From Victivallaceae bacterium (GTDB taxonomy: Bacteria; Verrucomicrobiota; Lentisphaeria; Victivallales; Victivallaceae): DNA of 5,676 nt. Position numbers and translations under genes: made by a program. The DNA is taken from positions 1-5,676 of the forward strand of contig JAQUOK010000246.1 in NCBI GenBank assembly GCA_028717165.1. Reading direction: 5' to 3'. The notes beneath the pieces were generated by a model. The model made no database searches. It had not been told where the DNA came from and worked only from the letters and a program-made list of their open reading frames with translations. Shown here piece after piece: positions 1-5,597 of the stretch (the first letter of the stretch is position 1; the number at the start of each line of letters is the position of its first letter).

Positions 1-407
1 CTAATGAGGTGTACGAAAAACTGATCGAAAAAACCTTGATCCAGCCGACCTTCGTAACCCGTCTTCCGGCGCAACTGGTGCCGCTGGCGAAAACCTGTTC
101 CGACGACAGCAGCGTAGTCGATGTTTTCGAACTTGAAATCAACGGTCAGGAAATAGCTCCCGGGTATTCCGAACTCAACGACCCCATCGAACAGCGCCGC
201 CGCTTTATGGAACAGTTTGAACGTGCCGGGCGGGAGGGCGACAAAGTCGAAGATAAAGTGGATCAGGATTTTCTGACCGCTCTGGAATACGGCATGCCGC
301 CCGCCGGGGGAATGGGAATAGGAATTGACCGTCTGATAATGATGCTGACCGGGGCTGAATCCATTCGCGATGTGGTTCTGTTCCCGCAGATGAAAATACA
401 GAAGTAA
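1..407 (+). CDS. lysS: Lysyl-tRNA synthetase, class II, C-terminal part (5' end outside window)
   Basis: Partial gene: the frame is open to the left edge (first full codon at 3), leaving 134 residues and a TAA stop at 405-407. The enzyme charges tRNA-Lys with lysine in the cytoplasm, using ATP. Visible family signatures are TLIQPTFV, then PLAK, then FELEINGQEIA followed by YSELNDPIEQRRRF, which belong to the class II LysRS catalytic core. Near the end comes GMPPAGGMGIGIDRL, the class II motif 3 with its ATP-binding arginine, and then the usual terminal block DVVLFPQMK. The protein ends three residues after this block, as normal LysRS proteins do, so the 3' end is intact. The anticodon-binding OB domain and motifs 1 and 2 must lie to the left. 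The next gene, icd, begins 30 bases downstream with no terminator seen between them. AspRS and AsnRS share the fold, but the SELNDP and GMPPxGGMGIGIDR strings point to LysRS. Confidence 0.96.
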   Translation, partial: NEVYEKLIEKTLIQPTFVTRLPAQLVPLAKTCSDDSSVVDVFELEINGQEIAPGYSELNDPIEQRRRFMEQFERAGREGDKVEDKVDQDFLTALEYGMPPAGGMGIGIDRLIMMLTGAESIRDVVLFPQMKIQK

Positions 408-424
408 TTGAAAATTTAAATATT

Positions 425-430
425 AAGGTA
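425..430 (+). promoter_or_regulatory. Ribosome binding site that decides the icd start
   Basis: The AAGGTA stretch lies 7 bases before the ATG at 438. The frame also has a TTG at 435 directly before that ATG, which would only add one residue. The ATG with normal spacing is the better start. Confidence 0.55.
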
Positions 431-437
431 AGATTTG

Positions 438-1694
438 ATGTCAGAATTCAAAAGAGTTAAAGTTCCCGCAGGTGAAAAAATAACCGTAGCTCCGGACGGC
501 AAGTTGACCGTTCCCGACAATCCGATCATCGCGTTTATCGAAGGCGACGGCATCGGGCCGGATATTACTGAAGCCAGTATGCATATATGGAACGGCGCGG
601 TTGAAAAAGCTTACGGCGGTAAACGCAAGATTGCATGGATGGAGATTTTCGCCGGCGAGAAAGCTACTGAAGTTTACGGCAAAGACGCCTGGCTTCCCGA
701 AGAAACCATTGACGCCATTCGCGAGTACCATATCGCAATTAAAGGGCCGTTGACGACTCCGGTCGGCGGCGGCATCCGCTCCCTGAATGTGGCTTTGCGC
801 CAGTTGCTCGACCTTTATGTCTGTCTGCGCCCGGTAAAATATTTCAAAGGCGTACCCTCGCCGGTAAAGTCCCCGGAAAAAACCGATATGGTGATTTTCC
901 GGGAAAATTCCGAGGATATTTATGCCGGGATCGAATGGATGGCCGGTACTCCCGAAGCCGAAAAGGTCATAAAATTCCTGCAGGATGAAATGGGCGTCGA
1001 TAAAATCCGCTTCCCCGAGTCCTCCAGCATCGGCATTAAGCCGGTTTCCAGAGACGGCACTGAGCGCCTGGTGCGCGCCGCTATGGATTTCGCCATTAAA
1101 AATAAGCGCCGCAACGTGACTCTGGTGCACAAAGGCAATATCATGAAATTTACAGAAGGCGCTTTCAAAAACTGGGGTTACGACGTTGTCAGGAACGAAT
1201 ATGCCGATGTCGCCGTTGCCGCTCCGGACTGTGACTGGCAGGCTCCCGAAGGTAAAATTCTGGTGAAAGACTGTATTTGCGACGCATTTCTGCAGCAGAT
1301 CCTGACCCGTCCGGCCGAATATGACGTTATCGCCACTTTGAACCTGAACGGCGACTATGTTTCAGACGCTTTAGCCGCCTGTGTCGGCGGTATCGGCATT
1401 GCACCCGGCGCCAATATAAATTACCTGAGCGGCCATGCTTTATTTGAGGCGACGCACGGTACCGCGCCGAAATACGCCGGGCTGGATAAAGTCAATCCGT
1501 GTTCGCTGGTTCTGTCCGGGGAAATGCTCCTGCGTCATCTGGGCTGGACTGAAGCTGCCGACTTGATTATCCGGGCGGTTGAGAAAGCTATTTCCGACAA
1601 AAACGTTACCTATGATTTTGCGCGTCTGATGGATAATGCGACGGAGGTATCCTGTTCTGGGTTTGCCGGGATAGTTGTGGCTAATATGGAGTAA
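438..1694 (+). CDS. icd: NADP-dependent isocitrate dehydrogenase
   Basis: 418 residues, close to the 416 of the E. coli enzyme, and alignable along nearly the whole length from memory. It oxidises isocitrate to 2-oxoglutarate and CO2 in the cytoplasm, giving NADPH (TCA cycle, glutamate precursor). Visible parts: FIEGDGIGPD near residues 33-42; the substrate loop GPLTTPVGGGIRSLNVALR, where Ser115 corresponds to the serine that AceK phosphorylates in E. coli; LRPV; MVIFRENSEDIYAGIEW; LVHKGNIMKFTEGAF with the catalytic Lys; and LNGDYVSDALAA with metal-binding Asp residues. Cofactor choice: ATHGTAPKYAG and DKVNP keep the Lys, Tyr and Val, and VTYDFARL keeps the Tyr and Arg that bind the 2'-phosphate of NADP in E. 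coli Icd, so NADP rather than NAD is expected. The start is ATG 438, not the adjoining TTG 435. It sits 30 bases after lysS and 28 bases before the EIIA-CBS gene. No aceK is present in the window, so phosphorylation control is unproven. Confidence 0.97.
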   Translation: MSEFKRVKVPAGEKITVAPDGKLTVPDNPIIAFIEGDGIGPDITEASMHIWNGAVEKAYGGKRKIAWMEIFAGEKATEVYGKDAWLPEETIDAIREYHIAIKGPLTTPVGGGIRSLNVALRQLLDLYVCLRPVKYFKGVPSPVKSPEKTDMVIFRENSEDIYAGIEWMAGTPEAEKVIKFLQDEMGVDKIRFPESSSIGIKPVSRDGTERLVRAAMDFAIKNKRRNVTLVHKGNIMKFTEGAFKNWGYDVVRNEYADVAVAAPDCDWQAPEGKILVKDCICDAFLQQILTRPAEYDVIATLNLNGDYVSDALAACVGGIGIAPGANINYLSGHALFEATHGTAPKYAGLDKVNPCSLVLSGEMLLRHLGWTEAADLIIRAVEKAISDKNVTYDFARLMDNATEVSCSGFAGIVVANME

Positions 1695-1710
1695 TGGAAA
1701 TAATAAATGC

Positions 1711-1720
1711 GAGGTGGAGG
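1711..1720 (+). promoter_or_regulatory. Strong purine-rich ribosome binding site of the EIIA-CBS gene
   Basis: GAGGTGGAGG holds two Shine-Dalgarno-like cores just before the ATG at 1723. It excludes earlier in-frame starts, which would lie inside icd. Confidence 0.7.
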
Positions 1721-1722
1721 CA

Positions 1723-2625
1723 ATGAGACTTAATTCGATAATCAGTGAAGAGTTGGTTTTTTGCGATATTCAGGGGAATACGCGCGAAGAAATCTACGGT
1801 TCAATGCTGCAAAGGGCTCTGGTTCATATAGGCGGTTCATTGACCGCGGAACAACTGCTGGCGGGGATAATCGAGCGCGAGGAAGCGTTGAATATACCCT
1901 ATGAAGGCATGGCTCTGCCGCATCTGCGCAATCCGCAGCTGAACGATTTGTTTGTAATTATCGGTATTCTGAAACGGCCTGTCCAGTTAAAGGAATCCGA
2001 CCTGGTTCCGACCCGGCTGGTGGTGATGTCCCTGATTTCGAATGAGACTTCGGATATCTACCTTAAAGCGCTTGCCGCTTTCTCGCGTTTTTTCTCGCGG
2101 GCCGACAATCTCCGGAGATGCTCTGAAATAAATTCGCCAGACGACTTTTTCAGTCTTCTCGAAGGCGTCAAGGTCAAGGAACAGATCACTGCCGATGATG
2201 TTATGTGCAGGGATTTTTCCGCCGTCAAAATGGAGGATTACCTGAGCAAGGCTCTGGATATCATGCAGAATTGCAGCCAGAGCGTCCTGCCGGTGATCGA
2301 TACGGAAAACCGTCTGGTCGGCAAGGTTGACGCCACCGAGGTATTGAAGCGGTTCATTCCGGAATACCTGATGATGATGGATAATTTGAAGTTTGTTTCC
2401 TCTTTTGAGATGTTCGATAAATTTTTCAAAGAGGAGGGCGTCCGCCTGGTAAAGGATTTCATGATTCCGCAGGTGGCGGTCGTCGGCAGGGAAACTCCGC
2501 TTATCCAGTTTACCGTAACTTTGGCCAAAAGGGAGGCGGATATGATTTTTGTAGTTGACGCCGAGAAAAAACTGCAGGGGGTTATTTCAATTGACGATAT
2601 TATACATAAAATTCTGAGAGGCTGA
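1723..2625 (+). CDS. PTS EIIA (fructose/Ntr type) domain fused to a CBS domain pair
   Basis: 300 residues, soluble, no signal peptide or membrane segment. Residues about 3-150 look like a PTS EIIA type 2 (PtsN/fructose) domain: IIEREE at 49-54, then MALPHLRNP with His67, which matches the phosphorylated histidine of the family (IAIPH in PtsN). Residues about 155-213 and 243-300 form two CBS modules. CBS2 has GVISIDD at 286-292, the usual G-h-h-S-x-x-D ribose-contact pattern. CBS1 has GKVDATE at 200-206, which is degenerate at these places. A linker rich in Met and Phe separates them. Known of the families: EIIA passes or receives phosphate from HPr, and CBS pairs often bind adenine nucleotides. 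Inferred: the protein reads PTS phosphorylation and energy state and acts on its neighbour, the permease starting 6 bases downstream. No EIIB or EIIC is present, so sugar uptake is unlikely to be its task. The start is ATG 1723, set by the strong ribosome binding site. Domain assignment is firm; partner and ligand are unknown. Confidence 0.88.
   Translation: MRLNSIISEELVFCDIQGNTREEIYGSMLQRALVHIGGSLTAEQLLAGIIEREEALNIPYEGMALPHLRNPQLNDLFVIIGILKRPVQLKESDLVPTRLVVMSLISNETSDIYLKALAAFSRFFSRADNLRRCSEINSPDDFFSLLEGVKVKEQITADDVMCRDFSAVKMEDYLSKALDIMQNCSQSVLPVIDTENRLVGKVDATEVLKRFIPEYLMMMDNLKFVSSFEMFDKFFKEEGVRLVKDFMIPQVAVVGRETPLIQFTVTLAKREADMIFVVDAEKKLQGVISIDDIIHKILRG
2616..2621 (+). promoter_or_regulatory. 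Ribosome binding site of the permease, inside the EIIA-CBS coding end
   Basis: GAGAGG spans the last Arg-Gly codons of the upstream gene, 10 bases before ATG 2632. Ribosomes ending the upstream gene cover this site, so translational coupling and matched synthesis of the two proteins are plausible. Confidence 0.5.
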
Positions 2626-2631
2626 TTTCAG

Positions 2632-4050
2632 ATGTTTACTTTCTGGTTCGCAACAATTGTTTTTATTGGTACATACATAGTAATAGCTTCCGAAAAAGTC
2701 CATAAAACCGTCGCCGCCCTGATCGGCGCCTCGTTAATGTTCCTGGTTGTTCTGCACGGTCCGACGCATGGTGAAAAGGAAACTCCGGGCCAGGTTCTCG
2801 AACAGGGCATCGAGCAGTCCCAAGTGCAGCCTTCTCCCCAGATTGGGGCGGAACTGCTTCACCGGGCGGAGAAATATGGAGAACTGGACGTTTTCGCGCG
2901 TTATGTCAACTTCGATGTGATCTTTACGCTTGCCGGTATGATGCTTCTGGTAAACGTTCTCAGCGGTACGGGTATTTTCCAGTATATCGCCATTAAAAGC
3001 GCTAAAATCGCCAGAGGGTCGCCGGTCAGGACGATGATCCTGCTGGTTCTGTCGACGGCGTTTCTGTCGGCATTTCTGGACAATGTAACGACGGTTCTGC
3101 TTATTGCTCCGGTTACCCTGCTGGTGGCGACGGAACTGGGAGTGTCGGCAATGCCGTTCCTGATGGCTGAAACGATGGCTTCGAATATCGGCGGCACGGC
3201 CACGCTGATCGGGGATCCGCCGAACCTGATCATAGGTTCGGTGGCGCGTTTGGATTTTGCGGCGTTTATGATCAATCTTGCTCCGTTCATTCTGGGGATA
3301 TTGATAGTTTACTGTATCTGCCTGAGACTCTATTATTCCAAAAGGATGCAGGTAACCGTCGAAAAACGCGCCCGGATCATGGAATTGAACGAGTCTGCGG
3401 CTGTAACCGACCCCGTCAATATGAAACGCGGCGGTCTGGTCATGATTATAACCATTGCCGGTTTTCTGGTGCATGGCGTATTGGGGCTTCAGCCCTGCGT
3501 CATCGCTATTGCCGGGGCCGCGCTCTGTCTGGCGATATGTAAAGTTGACGTCGACCATTGCCTGGAAAAAATTGAGTGGAGTACGCTGTTCTTTTTCCTT
3601 GGTCTGTTCGCGCTGGTCAGCGGCGCCGCCGAGGGCGGCCTGATGGGGGAATTCGGTTCTCTGCTGGCTTCCGCGAAGGACTGGAACGTACTCGTTACGG
3701 TATTGGTGGTAATGTGGATCAGCGGAATATGCGCGGCGATTATGAATAACGTATCCTATACTGCCGCGGTTGTTTCGGTCGTCGCCGCTTTTCTGGCGAC
3801 GACTCCGGCTTTTGCCGCTCCTGCCGCCAGGGAACTGATGTGGTGGGGCCTGGCCTTGTCGGTATGTCTCGGCGGCAACGGTACGTTGGTCGGGGCCGCC
3901 GCGAATCTGGTAACCGTAGGGATCGCCGAGAAAAGCGGGCATCAGGTAACCTTCAAGGATTTTCTGCATTACGGGCTGCCGGTTACGGTATTGAGCATGA
4001 TAGCTGCATCTATTTATATTATCATCAGATATTATGTCTGTTGTATATAA
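2632..4050 (+). CDS. Ion-transporter-superfamily permease, ArsB/NhaD/P-protein type (SLC13-like)
   Basis: 472 residues, about 10-12 hydrophobic segments, inner membrane. TM1 is near residues 2-19 and TM2 near 27-43. A hydrophilic Glu/Gln-rich insert at about 44-90 comes next, followed by FDVIFTLAGMMLLVNVLSG, the typical third segment. First-half signature: FLDNVTTVLLIAPVTLL at 148-164 and SNIGGTATLIGDPPNLIIGS at 184-203, the hallmark of the P-permease/ArsB branch. Second half: MNNVSYTAAVV at 371-381 and GGNGTLVGAAANLV at 414-427, the inverted repeat of the same hairpin elements. The last segment is at about 449-466, with a short cytoplasmic-type tail. Family members export arsenite, exchange Na+/H+, or carry organic anions or sulfate; the substrate cannot be read from sequence. 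Many databases would label this 'SLC13 family permease' or 'citrate transporter'. The neighbouring EIIA-CBS gene (6-base gap) is the likely regulator. No ArsR or ArsA is adjacent, so arsenite is not favoured. Oddity: the second half has Asn372 where relatives usually have Asp. Confidence 0.9.
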   Translation: MFTFWFATIVFIGTYIVIASEKVHKTVAALIGASLMFLVVLHGPTHGEKETPGQVLEQGIEQSQVQPSPQIGAELLHRAEKYGELDVFARYVNFDVIFTLAGMMLLVNVLSGTGIFQYIAIKSAKIARGSPVRTMILLVLSTAFLSAFLDNVTTVLLIAPVTLLVATELGVSAMPFLMAETMASNIGGTATLIGDPPNLIIGSVARLDFAAFMINLAPFILGILIVYCICLRLYYSKRMQVTVEKRARIMELNESAAVTDPVNMKRGGLVMIITIAGFLVHGVLGLQPCVIAIAGAALCLAICKVDVDHCLEKIEWSTLFFFLGLFALVSGAAEGGLMGEFGSLLASAKDWNVLVTVLVVMWISGICAAIMNNVSYTAAVVSVVAAFLATTPAFAAPAARELMWWGLALSVCLGGNGTLVGAAANLVTVGIAEKSGHQVTFKDFLHYGLPVTVLSMIAASIYIIIRYYVCCI

Positions 4051-4052
4051 GC

Positions 4053-4058
4053 AAAGGG
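4053..4058 (+). promoter_or_regulatory. Ribosome binding site of the SGNH hydrolase
   Basis: AAAGGG lies 9 bases before ATG 4068 in the 17-base gap after the permease stop, and supports this start. Confidence 0.5.
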
Positions 4059-4067
4059 TAAATATTT

Positions 4068-5084
4068 ATGTATATTAAAGCTGACGATTCCCGCATTTTG
4101 TGGGAAGGGGTTATTTCTCTTGAGAAAAATAACGGCAGCGTGACTCCATGGCGGATTCCGCATGAAGACAGAGACCTTTTTCCGAACGAAGTTTTTCATA
4201 ATATGGCGAACCATGCTTCGGGAGTCCGTGTCCTGCTCAAAACCGATTCGAGAAATATCAGGATCAGCGGTGATCCTGTAGGAGCCGGATATGAAGTCGC
4301 TCCGTACGGATGTCAGATCGACCTGTGCATTGATAATAAAATCGTTCAAACGCAGGTATTTGAAAATAACGAATTGTTGTTTGCCGGACTGCCGGAAGGC
4401 ATGAACATTGTTGAATTATGGTTATCTCCCGGCTATCCGATCACAATCCGCGGAATTGAGCTTGATGACGGCGCTTCTCTGGAAAAATTCGAGGACAAGC
4501 GTCTGAAATGGATTACTTACGGCAGTTCAATTACCCACTGTGTGCGGGCGGCTTCTCCGGCTATGACCTGGCCGGCGATTGTTGCGCGGACTATGAATTT
4601 TAACCTGACTTGTCTGGGATATGGCGGGCAGTGCAAGGTTGATTCCATGGTTGCCCGTATGATTCGCGATATGGATGCGGATTTCATATCCCTGAAGCTT
4701 GGAATAAACGTTCACGGCGGAGACCTTTCGCCGAGAACATTCGTTGCCGCGGTTATCGGTTCTATTGCCATTATCCGGGAAAAACATAAAACTGCCCCGC
4801 TGGTGGTTTGTTCTCCGATTTACAGCCCGCCGAGGGAAGATACGCCCAGCATTGTCGGCAATACTCTTGTCAATATGAGAAACGATGTAAAAAAAGCGGT
4901 GGAATCATTCCGGAAACGCGGTGATAAAAATATTTATTATGTTGACGGTTTGAAAATATTCGGGCCGGAATTGACCGAATATCTGCCGGATAAACTTCAT
5001 CCTGACGCCAGAGGCATGGAATTAATGGCGGAAAATTTCGTTCATGAAGTTTTTAAAAAGCATAAAATAAGCTTGACCGCTTAA
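4068..5084 (+). CDS. Two-domain SGNH/GDSL-type hydrolase (SsfX3-like), cytoplasmic
   Basis: 338 residues, no signal peptide or membrane segment. Residues about 1-140 are beta-rich (IRISGDPVGAGYEVAP, FAGLPEGMNIVELWLSPGYP) and resemble the N-terminal sandwich of SsfX3-like GDSL enzymes. Residues about 146-330 form the SGNH domain. Block I is YGSSITHC with nucleophile Ser154 (GSS in place of the classic GDS). Block II is LGYGGQ with Gly186 or Gly187 for the oxyanion hole. Block III is LKLGINVHGG with Asn214. Block V is DKLHPDARG with catalytic Asp308 and His311. All catalytic residues are therefore present. The family cleaves or transfers ester-linked acyl groups, for example on carbohydrates or small molecules; the substrate here is unknown. 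The gene follows the permease by 17 bases and is probably in the same transcript. A product of transport could be its substrate, but this is only inferred. Odd point: codons 333-338 and the stop (5064-5084) are the first bases of a 94/95-bp tandem repeat that continues downstream, so the last residues KISLTA may have been created or replaced by the repeat. Confidence 0.9.
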   Translation: MYIKADDSRILWEGVISLEKNNGSVTPWRIPHEDRDLFPNEVFHNMANHASGVRVLLKTDSRNIRISGDPVGAGYEVAPYGCQIDLCIDNKIVQTQVFENNELLFAGLPEGMNIVELWLSPGYPITIRGIELDDGASLEKFEDKRLKWITYGSSITHCVRAASPAMTWPAIVARTMNFNLTCLGYGGQCKVDSMVARMIRDMDADFISLKLGINVHGGDLSPRTFVAAVIGSIAIIREKHKTAPLVVCSPIYSPPREDTPSIVGNTLVNMRNDVKKAVESFRKRGDKNIYYVDGLKIFGPELTEYLPDKLHPDARGMELMAENFVHEVFKKHKISLTA

Positions 5085-5274
5085 GTAAAAACGCAAAAAC
5101 ATCTATAACCTGAACCTTGTGTATCTGAAACTGAATCGAAGCGAATGAGGTTACAGAAAAATAAGCTTGACCGCTTAATCAAAAGACGCAAAGATATCCA
5201 TAAACTGAATCTTGTGTATCTGAAGCTGAATCGAAGCGAATGAGGTTACAGAAAAATAAGCTTGACCGCTTAAT
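5064..5274 (+). repeat. 94/95-bp tandem repeat, 2.2 copies, starting inside the hydrolase 3' end
   Basis: Copy 1 is 5064-5157 (94 bp), copy 2 is 5158-5252 (95 bp), and partial copy 3 is 5253-5274. Copies 1 and 2 differ by about 8 substitutions and one single-base indel, so they are about 90% identical. The block 5131-5179 recurs without change at 5226-5274 (49 bp). The 21 bp at 5064-5084, which end the hydrolase gene with its stop, recur at 5158-5178. Each copy holds the small inverted repeat TAAGC-N6-GCTTA (5068-5083, 5162-5177, 5257-5272) and a HindIII-like AAGCTT. Divergence is greatest in the first half of the unit, about 5085-5110 versus 5179-5205. No flanking target duplication or transposase is visible. 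The unit could be an expanded local duplication, a structured RNA element or a member of a genome-wide repeat family; the window alone cannot separate these. Confidence 0.93.
5145..5243 (+). CDS. Possible 32-residue basic peptide encoded by repeat copy 2
   Basis: ATG 5145 to TGA 5241-5243. The peptide begins MRLQKNKLDRLIKRRKD and ends LNLVYLKLNRSE; it is Lys/Arg/Leu-rich and could form a basic helix. The next repeat junction provides an ATG at 5240 that overlaps this stop as ATGA and opens a 23-codon frame to TAG 5309-5311. In copy 1 the same frame is broken by the one-base indel; restoring it would give a related peptide with the same LNLVYLKLNRSE end. No good ribosome binding site stands before 5145, and I recognise no family. 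Chance openness over 99 bases is common, so this is a weak call. Confidence 0.15.
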   Translation: MRLQKNKLDRLIKRRKDIHKLNLVYLKLNRSE

Positions 5275-5283
5275 TGCAGACGG

Positions 5284-5363
5284 GGGAGAAGTAATACTCC
5301 CGGGAATATAGGATGGAGTGTATTTATTGAGGAGAGGTTCCCGGTAGCATTAATTCTTTTTTT
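5284..5363 (+). terminator. Two overlapping hairpins and a T7 run: weak candidate operon end
   Basis: Hairpin A pairs GGGAG (5284-5288) with CTCCC (5297-5301) around an 8-base loop. Hairpin B pairs CCGGGAA (5300-5306) with TTCCCGG (5338-5344) around a 31-base loop. The two share bases 5300-5301, so they exclude each other in part. The T7 run at 5357-5363 begins 12 bases after hairpin B, too far for a textbook intrinsic terminator. This is the first place after the hydrolase gene where both a GC stem and a T-run occur. Confidence 0.25.
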
Positions 5364-5390
5364 CATTTAACCCTTTTATTATAGCTAATT

Positions 5391-5415
5391 CACGGAAAAA
5401 CTGTATTTTCCGGTG
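5391..5415. other. Imperfect inverted repeat (hairpin)
   Basis: CAC plus GGAAAA (5391-5399) pairs with TTTTCC, a bulged G, and GTG (5406-5415), with the six-base loop ACTGTA. No T-run follows on either strand. It may help to end transcription or be chance; no function is assigned. Confidence 0.35.
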
Positions 5416-5508
5416 ATTACCCGAAGGCTGATAACGCCCCCTGCCTGCACAGTTTGATTTGACAACCGGAGGAGATTCCGGCTGTATAGGCTGCGAATTT
5501 CGAAACTA

Positions 5509-5597
5509 TTCAGTCGTTACTGAAAAACTTTTAAAATAATTAGAGTTCAGTCACTTATTTTATCAAACGCCGGTTTTTTATTGCAAGCTTTTCAGTC
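5509..5597 (+). repeat. TTCAGTC short repeats with a 6-bp hairpin
   Basis: TTCAGTC occurs at 5509-5515, 5546-5552 and 5591-5597, all in the same orientation, with a reverse-complement ACTGAA at 5519-5524. TTCAGT (5509-5514) and ACTGAA (5519-5524) form a hairpin with loop CGTT. ACTGAA can instead pair with the copy at 5546-5551, giving two exclusive folds. A further CAGTC is at 5657-5661. The last copies lie in the putative coding tail, which weakens an operator reading. Confidence 0.4.

Larger units (their letters stand above)
5275..5577. other. Non-coding AT-rich intergenic stretch between convergent genes
   Basis: About 300 bases in which no gene on either strand is convincing. It holds short inverted repeats (5284-5301, 5300-5344, 5391-5415, 5466-5481, 5509-5524), a run of seven T at 5357-5363, a perfect TATAAT on the minus strand (5383-5378), a TTGACA on the plus strand (5459-5464) and repeated TTCAGTC words. 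A transcript end for the plus-strand operon, and one for the gene entering from the right, are expected here. No single hairpin has the classic stem with a T-run directly behind it. Confidence 0.6.

Noticed and set aside
441..1130. Minus-strand open frame of 229 codons opposite icd
   Set aside because: No recognisable domain, and lies wholly opposite the well-conserved icd.
2734..3969. Long minus-strand open frame of 411 codons opposite the permease gene
   Set aside because: Arg/Gln-rich low-quality composition without family motifs, fully opposite a gene with strong signatures; a shadow of codon bias.
5064..5274. CRISPR array
   Set aside because: Units are contiguous 94/95-bp copies without unique spacers between short repeats, and there are no cas genes.
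5064..5274. Insertion sequence or MITE
   Set aside because: No terminal inverted repeats spanning the element, no target duplication and no transposase; head-to-tail copies fit tandem duplication better.
5175..5366. Minus-strand 63-codon frame with TATAAT (5383-5378) and AAGGG before its ATG
   Set aside because: The -10 is perfect but no -35 is found, and the expected transcript start would fall on the ribosome binding site itself. The C-terminal half is only the reverse of the tandem repeat, and no family is recognised. Kept as a remote possibility only.
5459..5490. Plus-strand promoter with TTGACA at 5459-5464
   Set aside because: At 16-18 base spacing the -10 candidates match poorly (CTGTAT, TGTATA); the better TATAGG needs a 20-base spacer; no gene follows on the plus strand in the window.
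5565..5580. Intrinsic terminator AAAC-GCCG-GTTT followed by T residues
   Set aside because: The stem is only four weak pairs whose T arm is part of the T-run; not stable enough to call.
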